A stretch of 64,000 bases of DNA from a virus: the IMG/VR virus record IMGVR_UViG_3300024520_000047, positions 62,001 to 126,000 of that record. The stretch is one strand, 5' to 3'. A program made the position numbers and the translations under genes. A model generated the notes under the pieces. The model was not told the DNA's origin. It was given only the letters and a program-made list of their open reading frames with translations, and searched no databases. Each line of letters begins with the position of its first letter. Position 1 is the first letter of the stretch. Of this stretch, positions 40,501 to 50,516 are shown piece after piece.

Positions 40501-41192
40501 GGTCCGTATGCTACTGGAAATACAAATGTTGGATGGCTGTATTTGATTACCTTATCCCAACCAGTTAATATATCTGATGGTGTGAGTCCCGTGAATACTA
40601 CACCGGTACCACCAAAAATACTACTATTTAAAAAATAATCATCACTACATGTTCCATTAGAATTTAAATAGGTTGTGTCTACCTCTATCCCATCATACGC
40701 AGTTAAAGTGTAATTACCTGCGGGTAAATTTGAAAATGTGTGTTCTTCATTGCCGGTTAATCCAACATATGTTTTGTATGGAACACCATCCTGATAGAGA
40801 ATATATGTAAACTCTCCTTGGTCGTGTTCAAATGAATGTACCTTAATTGTACAAAAATCATTAATATTTGTTGTGCATCCAGAATTTGTGGTGGTAGCGG
40901 AAAGTGCGGGTTCTGGTTGTGTTTCTATTACAATAAAACTGGTATTAGCACTGAATATAGAATCGGTAACTGTGCCCGAATAAGTTCCTGCACATAAATC
41001 ATATATATTTAAAGTAGTTGCGGTATACCCACTGGGGCCCGCCCAATTTATATTATATGGAGAAGTGCCACCATCTAACGTTACCTCATCAATAAATCCA
41101 GTGCAACTATTAGATGTAATATTTTCTATAATATTTTGTTTATTATATGACCTAATATATGGTCCATCTGATATGTAATTAGAAATAGACAT
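37521..41192 (-). CDS. Large adhesin-like virion protein with SprB-like repeat
   Basis: 1223 aa. Residues about 31-78 match the SprB repeat pattern of flavobacterial gliding adhesins: GGTSPYNINWAGPSGYTATT, then LCAGTYSGTVTDS. A second beta-sandwich module follows (FTYILYQDGVPYKTYVG, FSNLPAGNYTLTAYDG). The long middle is beta-rich with a lectin-like region (about 200-600). The C-terminal third repeats a short unit, 'VTLNGLTLFPGTFVGDADYF' and 'VALNGVVLQEGGDFKRLNNN', each before a sentence of the form D-(V/D)-L-(x)n-(F/Y). These are typical of phage tail fibres. No enzyme motif. Presumed to be displayed on the tail and to bind host surface structures. Confidence 0.6.
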   Translation of the reverse strand: MSISNYISDGPYIRSYNKQNIIENITSNSCTGFIDEVTLDGGTSPYNINWAGPSGYTATTLNIYDLCAGTYSGTVTDSIFSANTSFIVIETQPEPALSATTTNSGCTTNINDFCTIKVHSFEHDQGEFTYILYQDGVPYKTYVGLTGNEEHTFSNLPAGNYTLTAYDGIEVDTTYLNSNGTCSDDYFLNSSIFGGTGVVFTGLTPSDILTGWDKVIKYSHPTFVFPVAYGPNFYSGFGFTIRYDSGYKKDGSIEVDNPDAWFYTGTTATRRTDGNTDWYLGTLSTPMTEGANVGPGGLAALSDIGKFYYNTTINKFLYNWLADGISNSWVTFNPTQDYGIDGNPVASQLLTAATRYTTSAALGDAQKDYTVTGGTNDVIAWNGVASDVFQLTGNNNIPINVMSDCKYCNYTHEVTMGATGTDNDNIGIVLAGFRDELGLYGEVNHTHTLTLYYNTQGGVAANVSIRINTGDSRHGFSSGIEEVRYCGDFSSPCTDALLTESSLVGSRPITNSPFSVGTYGSQGTTRVKIERSGTLGEIFRIQMTDVMVLADVGTPNAYNPAYEWNLNLLNKTTWTGETSGAPAYADNFDLVRFLGAQSVGYLQSSQPATRFYHIALSGTQCGDYTVGSGYGSSATRLFPLYNSNFFGIDMSKNITNDYTKSLGGGGRIGKPTVPWVNPGVKATMETIIDPTVEMTKGGGKITDSVDKYVIYDPSIFQNIEGDDTPITLSFKWYKNITNMLNEDVKAYYTIHPFNYIDNKFDINPITGRIIDSGMIDSYSLREDWEVNGEALSFTDIIDFEPADEVYQYLIKTNYISKSKIQNLEVGTGNLIIPPTDCPPEDKYNTWWDTSFVSSDDPNNVLGIYNEETDFIFNVLPPEPEINLLTNSFDYGNPLACSSLNIQQAIVKSASGTTTGDTIVPFLMADKPFTIVLELPAQGQVQVTLNGLTLFPGTFVGDADYFRDGDVFTFPANVLSEDDVLQFIYGVANTPQSYEINRILVPATVPVVTGTYDTVNTIYTNGLNYYVQLYPIPRGAIGVALNGVVLQEGGDFKRLNNNTLQLLNITYPGGLDVNDVLTTFYFTDVTLTGIAFTKNPIIMVEVNNMSFIYSSNAIFTVYDSDGNVVQKKEYPVTRIVEEDGSLKTGTNAYGFPVTGLGTVECKVVVPEPGTYTYNVEIINDYPLVMKRASMFNSKISPTYSFEIKPDIFYLAEVDDNDGDSVIVY

Positions 41193-41210
41193 TATTTATT
41201 ATATTTCATA

Positions 41211-44200
41211 TTAAGAATATTGGCTTCCTCCACCATAAGTTTTATTATTTTTACTGGTACCCAATACGACACCTCTAACATCATTTTGTGATACTTTATT
41301 ACCATATTTACTACCATCCCTACCTAACATTTTAATCCATTGACTTTGTGTTTTTTCTCCACAAGGATAATATTCTGGTGTCGTCTCCGTTGCACAACAC
41401 CATACTTGTGCTCCCAAATCATCTTGTGGTGGTACTTCAACAAAAGTATCTGTTCCACATTTATAATATGCCTTTCTACCATAAGTTAATGATGGTTTGG
41501 TTATATTATAATATGACGATTCCGTATTAATAACTTCATCATTAATTATAAGTTGTCCCGCTACAGTGTCAATATTTACATCTTCAATATTGCTAGGTGT
41601 AACTGAACTACCCAATGAATTAAGAATGCTGGTACTCAACGGTATAGTATTTAATTTATTGGTGTTTTGTGTCGCTGTAGGTAATATAGGTGATATTATT
41701 GGAAACACTCGACTAGTCCCTTTAACTCTAACTTTAGTATCTAATACATACATATACTCAGGATTAGATAACATTGGAGTTGATGTATCTTTAGATACTG
41801 GCAAATTAAGTTGTACCGTCATATTATTAAAGGTTATCATTTTATTTGCATTAATTTTTAAATTACTGGATTCACCACTTTCTATTTTTTTAACCCAATT
41901 ATTAGTTTTTTTAGAAGACTCAACTAAGGTGGTATTATCAATTAAAGTTTCTGACTTATTTGCTAAATCTACATATGAAAAAGATAATAAATTACTTAGG
42001 GTAATTGGTTCCGTCCTATAGTCTGTACTGATATCAGCAGTAGTGGTTTGTGTGGTGTATAAGGCACCCATCTCATTATTGGTATCTACTGGTTGTAATT
42101 GTCCATTAGTGTATAACGGTGTTATTTGTTTTGTAATGTCATTAGAATCCCAATATAATTTAATATCATTCACCAACGCTGATTGACAACTTTCTTCCGT
42201 AATAAGAAAATATGGGTATTCAGGATTACTACTATCTACTATGTTGGTACCTACGCGTACAGTCATTGTGGTTGCTGTTGTTGCGGTACTAGTCCATTTT
42301 GGGGTCGTTAATGATTCAATTTGTGCAGATGCAAATAACCTTTCACCTTCATTTAAAGTTATAGTTCCCGTATCTAAACTTGCAATAATATTTTTCTCTA
42401 TAAGAATTTCATCTGGTAAATTTGTAGTTATTGAGTTATAGTCGTAGGTATTTCTGTTTTCTTCTGTTTTATTAACTGGTATTGTAAGGAAAGTGTCCGC
42501 GTTTGAATTATCTGTCTCATTAGCTCCAACGGTATAACTAGCTAATGTAGTAGTCGCTGAAGTAACACCAGATAAGGATTTTTGTATAGTTAATCTAACT
42601 TGGAAATCTAAAATACCTGAATCCGCATTAAGTCCATCTACTGGAAAATATGTATTACTTTTGGTTCTACTGTTAACAAATGTTCCTTCTGTATTTCTAG
42701 TGGGTCTGAGTATATTACTCTTCCCATTAATAATAGCTGAGTTTAATAATGAATAATATTCATAATCATTACTTGGTACATTACCCTTATCTTTTGTGTA
42801 TGTTTTATATCTATCCAAATAATTCCACCATGTGGGGTCTTGATATTGGATATTAATTGTTGTTGTAAGTCTTGCCCTTAAACATATATCTTTAGTAGCT
42901 TGATAATATGAATATTGTGTTGGTGTTCTCTCCACATAATAAGGTCCACAATTAGTCCATAAAGCATTGGTTGGAACAAAGGGTATAAATCCTTTTGGGT
43001 TATTTATAAATTTAAATGGTTGTGATAATATTCTATCTGAATAAAATAATCGTGTATTTAAATTTATATCGTCTCCCACCATACATATGTCATGTACTTG
43101 GTCAGATGAAACTCTGGTTTGTGAAGTATCTGTATAAGCACTAAGATTTGTATAAGCTGAATACACTATACTTGTAAATGCACTCAATGTACTCCCTGTT
43201 TGTGTTTCCAAATAATCTCCCCAAGAACCTTGTGTGGTTAAGATAATGGAATTATTACCTGTGGGTATTGGTGCTTCACCAGATATGTTTTGTGAATTTG
43301 TAGCACTTCTTCTTAACTGAGTAGTTAAAGTAAAACCTTCAAACTCACCATCACTATTATAATTTATAGTCTTGGGATTAAATACTCCATTGGTGAGTCC
43401 TACACATCTGGTGGCCCACTCTTCATAATTACTATAAGTTCTGGTAGATGTACCTACTTTTTCTGTACCACCCGCTATTGATTTTTTTCTTAGACTAACA
43501 CCAAATTGTTTTAAATCACTAGGTGTTGTAAAACTAACCACCGTATTTCTATTTCTTTGGGTTTCTATAGTGTCTAACCATCCACCCAAATAAGTAACTT
43601 CTTTGCCGTCTTCAGTTTTAAAAACCTCAGATGTTGGTCCTGTAGTGGTACCTACTAATGTGGGACTGTTATACGGTTGTGGTGCACTAGATGTAAATGG
43701 GTCGAGTGTTGGTATTAAATAAACCTGACTATCTACAATTTCATAATCATTTACATTTAATTCTGTTTGATTTTTTAATAATTCTTTTGATATGTCTACT
43801 TCCAGTCTATTTCCAGTTACATTCCCTTTTGCAAAATCTACAACAGTACTTTTAATTACCCCAGTTTGATGTCTAGCAGCTGCACCTAAATTTGTTGGAC
43901 ATGAATTAGTTACTGGTACAGTTGTAAATATCTGGCTATTATCTACACCAGTATTCTGAAATTGTAAATAAGTACACTCATGTGTTCCACACACTACTTG
44001 TAATTGCATATTATAACTCCCAACTCTATCGTCACTTATAAAATTATAGTTAGGTGTATCTACAATCCAATCCATTTCTTGAAAAACTAAAGCTCCATTA
44101 ACACCAAACTGGCCTTGTGGGGGGATGATGAAATATCTATCACGTATGACGGGTGTGGTTTCTATAGCATTAGTACCGGTTCCATTATCCGTTAAATAAG

Positions 44201-47200
44201 TGCTATTACTTAGTTTTTCAAGATAAAATTTATTTCTATCTGAGGACATACTTTGAATTTGAAAACTTAGTGTGGTTGTTTCTTCAAACAAAGTTTTTAG
44301 TGTTGTTGAAAAACCGGCATAAGAGGTGTCAGATGTATCTATGATTGTATTTGTTTGGACATCTGGTATGTGAAGAAAATACCTTACTGCTGGATTATTG
44401 GTGGGGTCGGATATATCTCTATATTCCCATCTATAAAATTCTATTTGTGTACTATCAGTAATATTTAACTCATATTTTACCCTTCCTTCAAATATAAATA
44501 ATTTATTTTGTTGGCGATATCTATCAAAATATATAACCATCTCATCTGCCAAACAACAAGGGTTTAATATTGCTTTAGACCACTCAAGAGACTTTGCTTC
44601 ATTAGTTATGGCCCAAAATGTATCATCGGTACCTGTAGTCCACCAATTAGGTGGTGAGGTTTGTCCCGCATCTTCATTCATTTTGAAACCTTGTATATGT
44701 GCAGGAACATCATTAACACTAATTAAATAAAAATCTAACTCTACATTTTGTAATATAGAATTGCCTTCACCACTATAATCTGTTTCTTGGCATTCACAAA
44801 CCGCAACGGGGTCTTCACCCGGTGAAGGGGAATCTGGATTACATGCGTCTTCAGTGTCGTTGGTTACTACTACTATTTCTTCCGCCACACATTCCACCCA
44901 ACATTTTGAGTGTCCACCATCACATAAACTTAATGGAAATTGTGTGGTACCACAGTTATTAATGTTTGTCATTGTAAACGCATGACCCGCTAATAATGTA
45001 TTTTCTGGACAACATACCGTATCCCCTTCTTGATAGAAAATGCCAGCGTTCTCTCTACTCCAAACATTATTCCCAGTGCACGCACATGGGTCAACCATTT
45101 CCTCACAAATTTTGTATGTGGACTCAAAACAGTCTTGCCCTCCTACATTAAAAATACCATCTTTAAATGTTACTGGGTCTACAGTATAGGTAAATCCTGT
45201 AGGTATTGGGTTTTCTGGTATAACTATTTCCTGATATGGGTCACAATTATCACCTTCTGTAAAATTATTTCCACCTAAGAATGGTATACCACCGGGTTCA
45301 ATATCTACTGGTTGCCACCCACATGGTGGAGGCCAACAAGGTGGACCTGCAGGTGGTCCGGGTGGACCCCCCGGAGTAGGACCAGTAGTGGATGGTGGAG
45401 TTTCTTCTGGGTCTGGGTTGTAATTATCAGGATTACCATCAGTACCACTTTCACCACTAACCCATTCATAGAAATTACCATTTTGAACTATTATATCTCC
45501 AAACTCATACGTATCATTTATGTTCCATAGTGGTGCTGTAAATTCTTCATTTCCACAAACTCTTATACAAATATCACAGTTTACTAATGAAAGTGTACTG
45601 TTACCTTCTAAGAAAATAGCTAAGTCTTGTTGGAATTGTTGTTCAAAAAATAAAGCTGTGTCGGTACATACATTACGTGCCTGTGCAGTACACGTATTAC
45701 AAATATTAGTAACACAATTTGGGGTGCCATTACATCTATGACATCTTTGGTTTATACATGGATTAGGTGAAAAATTTGTGGGACAATCAGGACTAAAACA
45801 ATTTGGGTCGGTACAGTCCCCACACAGTGTTGTACATCCAGATACACCTAAATCATATTTTGCTCCCCATCCAAAATTATTAAGTCCAGAACCGACATAA
45901 CCACTCATTGTATTTGTAGCGGTTAATGCGGTATATGGGTTATGTAAGGTTATTGCTGTTAACGTTCCGCCAACTGTTGTTACAGTGGGATTTTCAATTA
46001 ATTGTGATGGGTCTACAGTCCCAGAAAACATTGCACCATAAACATGTAATGGAAACATCATTGTCTCATTCTGGTCTTGGTGTACAATGGGATACATAAA
46101 CGAATTAAATGTTGTGTATGATGCATGTGCAGAAGTAAAAGCACTGAAATCCTCAGAATATGGTGGAGTGGGTTGTATTACTGCGGTTGTTGTATTAATA
46201 AGTGGTGAGTTCCAATCATCCATTGGATTGTAAGGTAACCCTTGGGCGAGCTCCCACGCGGGTGGTGACCCCGTTTTGTCATTTGCCTCACATTGTGCCC
46301 CCGGGTCGAATGTCCCACCCCTACTTCCGTGGTAAGCGTTAACCACAGCCCCCGAAGATTCAACAACAAATGTAAACATTAAAACATTGGTAGATAAATT
46401 AGGTGGAAATGTATAAAATCCACCACTAACACCGGTCCCACCAACACAACTACCAACACTTGTTCCAGTATATGTGGTACCACTTGGTAAATTAGAAAAA
46501 TTATTTTGGGAGCCATATAATGTATTTTGCCAATTACAACATGTCGGAGTGTCAAAGGTCCCACCTGATATCGGAATAGTTGCCCATCTCAACCACCTTT
46601 CATCAGCTAAGGGTATGTGGTAAACATTACCTGTAAAACCAGATAAAGAAGTTGCCCAAGTGTTTATGCTATCTCTGGTTGCTAGAGCTGTATCAAATGG
46701 GTTTGATGATGTATCATAAAAAGCGTATATATCTGTATCTAGAGGAACTGGGGTTACTTGTACATTTGTTACATTTAAACAAATTTCTGACGTAAAATAA
46801 TGTGGGTCAACACCGTTATCTGAATTCCACGCGTCATTTCCAGCTGGATACGTAACACATTCTGTTGGTACAGTACGAATACACGAATCGGTACATAAAT
46901 CGTAGGTGTATCCAGAGGGGCATGTGTTGGTTTCGGTATTAAATATACCACCTACCTCATCTAAACTAGAAAAGATGGTGTTGGCTGTATATGCACTCAC
47001 CCCTGCGGGCGTAGCAAATATATCAAAATCTGTGTTTACAGTAAAAGTACCTACAGGGAATGGTCCAACTATTTCACAACCAAAAGACGCTGGACCAAAT
47101 GCTGTCGCGTTTGCACCTTCTAATAAGAGTGTATTACTTCCAGCATTTAAGGTAACGGGCCAAACCCACCAATAATTAAAATTTTGAAGAGCCCCAGCTG

Positions 47201-50200
47201 TACCATCCCAAGGATTTTCAACTATCTGTGTACCATTTAATGTAGCTCTTATTTGGTTATCCCCCGCCATTCCAAAAAGATATTCCCCATCAGCTGGTGC
47301 AGTTACACATCTTGAAAACCCAAAGAATTGAGTGGTACTAGTCATTGTTGCATTATTAACTCCGACTTGATTTAGTCTACCTTGGGTGGTTGTTCCAGCG
47401 GCGTCCCAAAACGGATTAGCCACCGTACCAATTACATTAAAATTAGCAGCTGTAGCACCACTTCCACATGTTGTGTAAGTACCCGGTATACAAAAGCGGG
47501 CACCAAATTGGCCATAACTACTAACCCCATCTGCCTTTACAATAGTCTCCCCTGTGGTTACAGTACTTGCGGTGTAGGTGACGCATGACTCACTTACTTC
47601 ATCATACGTATATCCCTCTGGACAATCACATATCTCTTCTCCCGTACCACACGGACCTTGCACAATTATACAATTTGGGTCTGTTAAGTTGGGTATATTT
47701 GGGTCTGTAATATCATTTATTAAATAATAACTTAATAGGTGATTTGGGTCCATTACATCTTGGGTAATACCACTTAGGATAGAGGTCATATCACCTAACC
47801 AGTCTGAGGTGTCTGGTATATCATATATTGTAGTACTACTATAATATATGTCGCCCATATATTCAGTACCACCTAAAGTTATTTTATTTTGCCATGTTGC
47901 ACCACTAAATAAAAGTCCACCACAAGTATTTGCCGCTTCTACTAATATATCATTAAATATGGGCTCACAACATGTTACAAATGAACCAAAACATTCTGTA
48001 TCATCACATAACGGTTCGTGTTTATAGACAAATTTATCTCTATGGAAAATAGAATTTTCATACTTAATACCACCCGTCCAAATAGTAGTTGCTGGAATAA
48101 ATTGTTCCACTAATCTAATCCAATAATCTCCAAGATTTTCTACATACGCAATCATTTTTTCGTATGTGTACTTATTGCTAGGAACACCACATACATTTTC
48201 ACTATCTAAATAATTTAAGTATATATTCAATAATGTGGGGTATCCACCACCATGTCCGTCATCTATAGTTAATCTATTTTTAACATTTATTAAAACTCTC
48301 CAAAATTTTTCAGCAAATTCAAAGAAAGATAATTTAGACGCATCTACAACAATTTCTGTCCAATCTGGACCACCTATGCCGGGATACGGGGATGATAATG
48401 CTGTAGGACCAAATGGACAACCATACCTTTTAGATAGATTCCACACATCCCACTCTAAGCCTTGACCAACATTAAGATATAATTCAACATTTTTAACATT
48501 TAATACAAGTTTATCTGTATTGGTGTAATAATAAGTTCCTCTATCTCTTAAATTATATTGTCTTAAATTGTAAGTGTCTTTTTTTACCCATGATTTTTTA
48601 TTGTCTGGCGTTCTAACAATTGGAAATCCTAAATTCATATCGGGAAATTTCCTATATAAATCCAAATATGGTTCTCCGTAAGTAAATTTATTTAATTTAG
48701 TTTTTAAAACAGGCGTATTTCCAGTAAACACGGAAGTGGCGGTATCAACAACCCTTTTACCCCTATGTTCAGTAGTCTCTTCAAACCACCCTTCTCCAGC
48801 TTGAAAATAAGCATCTGGACCATATCTTGGTTTTGTAGGAAACCCTCTTTCATCCACAGGATAAGCATACCTACCAACCTTAGTTTCTTTAACGACTGTT
48901 TCGTACCCGTATGTAAATCCAGTAATGGTAATGGGTGGGAATGTACCCGATAATTCAGTGAAATATGAATCTCTAACTGGTACTTCTTCAGTGTAGGTTC
49001 CATCAGAAATATACGCTATTCGTTCATTAAACTGTTTCATGTTAATTGGTGCTCCCGCCACATAAACATGTTCATTAAATTCAATTAGAGCTTCAGGTGC
49101 ACCAATAAATCTAAGCATAAACTCAATGCTTTTTCTGGTACCCTTAGATTTAAATAAATAAGCGGTATTAACTAATAGTCGTCTATATAATTCTGTATCT
49201 AATTCAGCTGGTGTGGGATTAGTAACTTGCCCTTCATATAACGTATCTGGATTTCTAGAAAAAATAGAATCTAAAAATCCCTTGTTTTCAATTGCTGACG
49301 GTGTTTTCCAACCTAGAGTTCTTGCAAAGTTTTTAAGTAAGGTATTGGGCATATTATCTACACCATCATAAGTTACATTGGTCATGTAAACTAATCCGTC
49401 TATATATTTCTTTATTACATCAAAACTTCTACCATATATCTTCAATACCTTATCTACTTTTTCATCTATAGTATCAAACTCCTTAAATGCTGCAGTAGTT
49501 AAAAATCTAGAAATTAAATTCGTTTTATATGAATCAAATGAATCACCAATATCATATAAATCTTCCAAATATTTTTCAAATGGGAAACCATTTATCCTAA
49601 TATTCCAAAAATCTGTAGTAGGCCAAGTAATTGACTTAGTAGCTTGTATTATTTTTCCACTATCTGTTTCGGTAGGTTGTTGGAATTTAGCGGTGTACTT
49701 GGGTGTACTTTTTCTTTCCACCAAAAATTTCTCCATGTCATTCAACTGGTCAAATGCCTTTTCTGTTTCTGTAGTGGTGGGTTTAATATAAAAGGAATCT
49801 ATTGTGGTAACGGAATTACCAAATGGTTTTCCGTCAACAGCTATAGTTAAAAACCCATTTGTTGTATTTCCTGATGTGGGTTTTAAATATTGTAAGGGAT
49901 ATTCTTTATCGTTATAAAATAACGCATATTTCTTAAAAGATAAAACTAAATTTCTAAGTTCAATACTATCACTAGAAGTTAGTGTATCTTTAGCTTGTTT
50001 GGTATAATCAATACTAAAAGGATTATATATCGTATATAGATTTAAATCTATGAATGTTTGATTGTCACTGGGTTCATATGTGATATTAACTGCGGTGTCT
50101 CCAGTATTATAGTCTGACCATGTTCTTACATTATTAAATAAGATGGCGGCAGGAAATTTCTTAATTACATTTTGGACTGCAACTTTAATTCGTTCTCTTA

Positions 50201-50516
50201 ATGAACCATATAAGGCGTAATTACTTACTTTTGACCTATCAAAATTTATAAAAACCTCTAAACTATTACTAACATATAACTTTGCTTGTGTTATATCCTC
50301 TATCTGTAAGGTATCTAATGTTATCGGTTCGGAAAAATTACCTAAGGAAAAATCTCTGGAATCTTTTGGTGCGGCATTCGAGTATATGCTAAAATTACCC
50401 AGGGTAAATTGAGAAGTGCCGTCCGTAAATTGGTTTCCAACTAACTTATCCCCAAATAGGTCTGCTCCATTACCCGGAATTTGTGGGGTATTACTATTAT
50501 AAATACCGTTCGCCAT
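41211..50516 (-). CDS. Giant baseplate/tail protein with tail protein I-like domain and VWA-like domain
   Basis: 3101 aa, the largest gene here. Residues about 1-330 are a baseplate-like N-terminus. Residues about 370-490 look like the phage tail protein I (P2 gpI) family: YGRSFDVIKKYIDGLVYMTN, LKNFARTLGWKTPS, LLVNTAYLFKSKGTRKSIEF and MLRFIGAPEALIEF. Two CPxGYTYD...C turns follow. A VWA-like domain starts near residue 1260 (IYAFYDTSSNPFDTALATRD, D1268; TGNVYHIPLADERWL), paralogous to that in the 1076-aa protein. A Pro-rich linker lies near 1705-1735 (PPGPPAGPPCWPPPCG). The remaining 1300 residues are beta-rich. The ATG overlaps the upstream stop (TAATG). It probably spans the baseplate wedge and a host-contact arm. 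Confidence 0.65.
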   Translation of the reverse strand: MANGIYNSNTPQIPGNGADLFGDKLVGNQFTDGTSQFTLGNFSIYSNAAPKDSRDFSLGNFSEPITLDTLQIEDITQAKLYVSNSLEVFINFDRSKVSNYALYGSLRERIKVAVQNVIKKFPAAILFNNVRTWSDYNTGDTAVNITYEPSDNQTFIDLNLYTIYNPFSIDYTKQAKDTLTSSDSIELRNLVLSFKKYALFYNDKEYPLQYLKPTSGNTTNGFLTIAVDGKPFGNSVTTIDSFYIKPTTTETEKAFDQLNDMEKFLVERKSTPKYTAKFQQPTETDSGKIIQATKSITWPTTDFWNIRINGFPFEKYLEDLYDIGDSFDSYKTNLISRFLTTAAFKEFDTIDEKVDKVLKIYGRSFDVIKKYIDGLVYMTNVTYDGVDNMPNTLLKNFARTLGWKTPSAIENKGFLDSIFSRNPDTLYEGQVTNPTPAELDTELYRRLLVNTAYLFKSKGTRKSIEFMLRFIGAPEALIEFNEHVYVAGAPINMKQFNERIAYISDGTYTEEVPVRDSYFTELSGTFPPITITGFTYGYETVVKETKVGRYAYPVDERGFPTKPRYGPDAYFQAGEGWFEETTEHRGKRVVDTATSVFTGNTPVLKTKLNKFTYGEPYLDLYRKFPDMNLGFPIVRTPDNKKSWVKKDTYNLRQYNLRDRGTYYYTNTDKLVLNVKNVELYLNVGQGLEWDVWNLSKRYGCPFGPTALSSPYPGIGGPDWTEIVVDASKLSFFEFAEKFWRVLINVKNRLTIDDGHGGGYPTLLNIYLNYLDSENVCGVPSNKYTYEKMIAYVENLGDYWIRLVEQFIPATTIWTGGIKYENSIFHRDKFVYKHEPLCDDTECFGSFVTCCEPIFNDILVEAANTCGGLLFSGATWQNKITLGGTEYMGDIYYSSTTIYDIPDTSDWLGDMTSILSGITQDVMDPNHLLSYYLINDITDPNIPNLTDPNCIIVQGPCGTGEEICDCPEGYTYDEVSESCVTYTASTVTTGETIVKADGVSSYGQFGARFCIPGTYTTCGSGATAANFNVIGTVANPFWDAAGTTTQGRLNQVGVNNATMTSTTQFFGFSRCVTAPADGEYLFGMAGDNQIRATLNGTQIVENPWDGTAGALQNFNYWWVWPVTLNAGSNTLLLEGANATAFGPASFGCEIVGPFPVGTFTVNTDFDIFATPAGVSAYTANTIFSSLDEVGGIFNTETNTCPSGYTYDLCTDSCIRTVPTECVTYPAGNDAWNSDNGVDPHYFTSEICLNVTNVQVTPVPLDTDIYAFYDTSSNPFDTALATRDSINTWATSLSGFTGNVYHIPLADERWLRWATIPISGGTFDTPTCCNWQNTLYGSQNNFSNLPSGTTYTGTSVGSCVGGTGVSGGFYTFPPNLSTNVLMFTFVVESSGAVVNAYHGSRGGTFDPGAQCEANDKTGSPPAWELAQGLPYNPMDDWNSPLINTTTAVIQPTPPYSEDFSAFTSAHASYTTFNSFMYPIVHQDQNETMMFPLHVYGAMFSGTVDPSQLIENPTVTTVGGTLTAITLHNPYTALTATNTMSGYVGSGLNNFGWGAKYDLGVSGCTTLCGDCTDPNCFSPDCPTNFSPNPCINQRCHRCNGTPNCVTNICNTCTAQARNVCTDTALFFEQQFQQDLAIFLEGNSTLSLVNCDICIRVCGNEEFTAPLWNINDTYEFGDIIVQNGNFYEWVSGESGTDGNPDNYNPDPEETPPSTTGPTPGGPPGPPAGPPCWPPPCGWQPVDIEPGGIPFLGGNNFTEGDNCDPYQEIVIPENPIPTGFTYTVDPVTFKDGIFNVGGQDCFESTYKICEEMVDPCACTGNNVWSRENAGIFYQEGDTVCCPENTLLAGHAFTMTNINNCGTTQFPLSLCDGGHSKCWVECVAEEIVVVTNDTEDACNPDSPSPGEDPVAVCECQETDYSGEGNSILQNVELDFYLISVNDVPAHIQGFKMNEDAGQTSPPNWWTTGTDDTFWAITNEAKSLEWSKAILNPCCLADEMVIYFDRYRQQNKLFIFEGRVKYELNITDSTQIEFYRWEYRDISDPTNNPAVRYFLHIPDVQTNTIIDTSDTSYAGFSTTLKTLFEETTTLSFQIQSMSSDRNKFYLEKLSNSTYLTDNGTGTNAIETTPVIRDRYFIIPPQGQFGVNGALVFQEMDWIVDTPNYNFISDDRVGSYNMQLQVVCGTHECTYLQFQNTGVDNSQIFTTVPVTNSCPTNLGAAARHQTGVIKSTVVDFAKGNVTGNRLEVDISKELLKNQTELNVNDYEIVDSQVYLIPTLDPFTSSAPQPYNSPTLVGTTTGPTSEVFKTEDGKEVTYLGGWLDTIETQRNRNTVVSFTTPSDLKQFGVSLRKKSIAGGTEKVGTSTRTYSNYEEWATRCVGLTNGVFNPKTINYNSDGEFEGFTLTTQLRRSATNSQNISGEAPIPTGNNSIILTTQGSWGDYLETQTGSTLSAFTSIVYSAYTNLSAYTDTSQTRVSSDQVHDICMVGDDINLNTRLFYSDRILSQPFKFINNPKGFIPFVPTNALWTNCGPYYVERTPTQYSYYQATKDICLRARLTTTINIQYQDPTWWNYLDRYKTYTKDKGNVPSNDYEYYSLLNSAIINGKSNILRPTRNTEGTFVNSRTKSNTYFPVDGLNADSGILDFQVRLTIQKSLSGVTSATTTLASYTVGANETDNSNADTFLTIPVNKTEENRNTYDYNSITTNLPDEILIEKNIIASLDTGTITLNEGERLFASAQIESLTTPKWTSTATTATTMTVRVGTNIVDSSNPEYPYFLITEESCQSALVNDIKLYWDSNDITKQITPLYTNGQLQPVDTNNEMGALYTTQTTTADISTDYRTEPITLSNLLSFSYVDLANKSETLIDNTTLVESSKKTNNWVKKIESGESSNLKINANKMITFNNMTVQLNLPVSKDTSTPMLSNPEYMYVLDTKVRVKGTSRVFPIISPILPTATQNTNKLNTIPLSTSILNSLGSSVTPSNIEDVNIDTVAGQLIINDEVINTESSYYNITKPSLTYGRKAYYKCGTDTFVEVPPQDDLGAQVWCCATETTPEYYPCGEKTQSQWIKMLGRDGSKYGNKVSQNDVRGVVLGTSKNNKTYGGGSQYS

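Noticed and set aside
41566-42021. 151-aa plus-strand frame inside the 3101-aa gene
   Set aside because: Shadow of the long minus-strand gene; no start signal and no domain.
45312-45530. 72-aa plus-strand Trp/Arg-rich frame
   Set aside because: Antisense image of the proline-rich linker of the 3101-aa protein.
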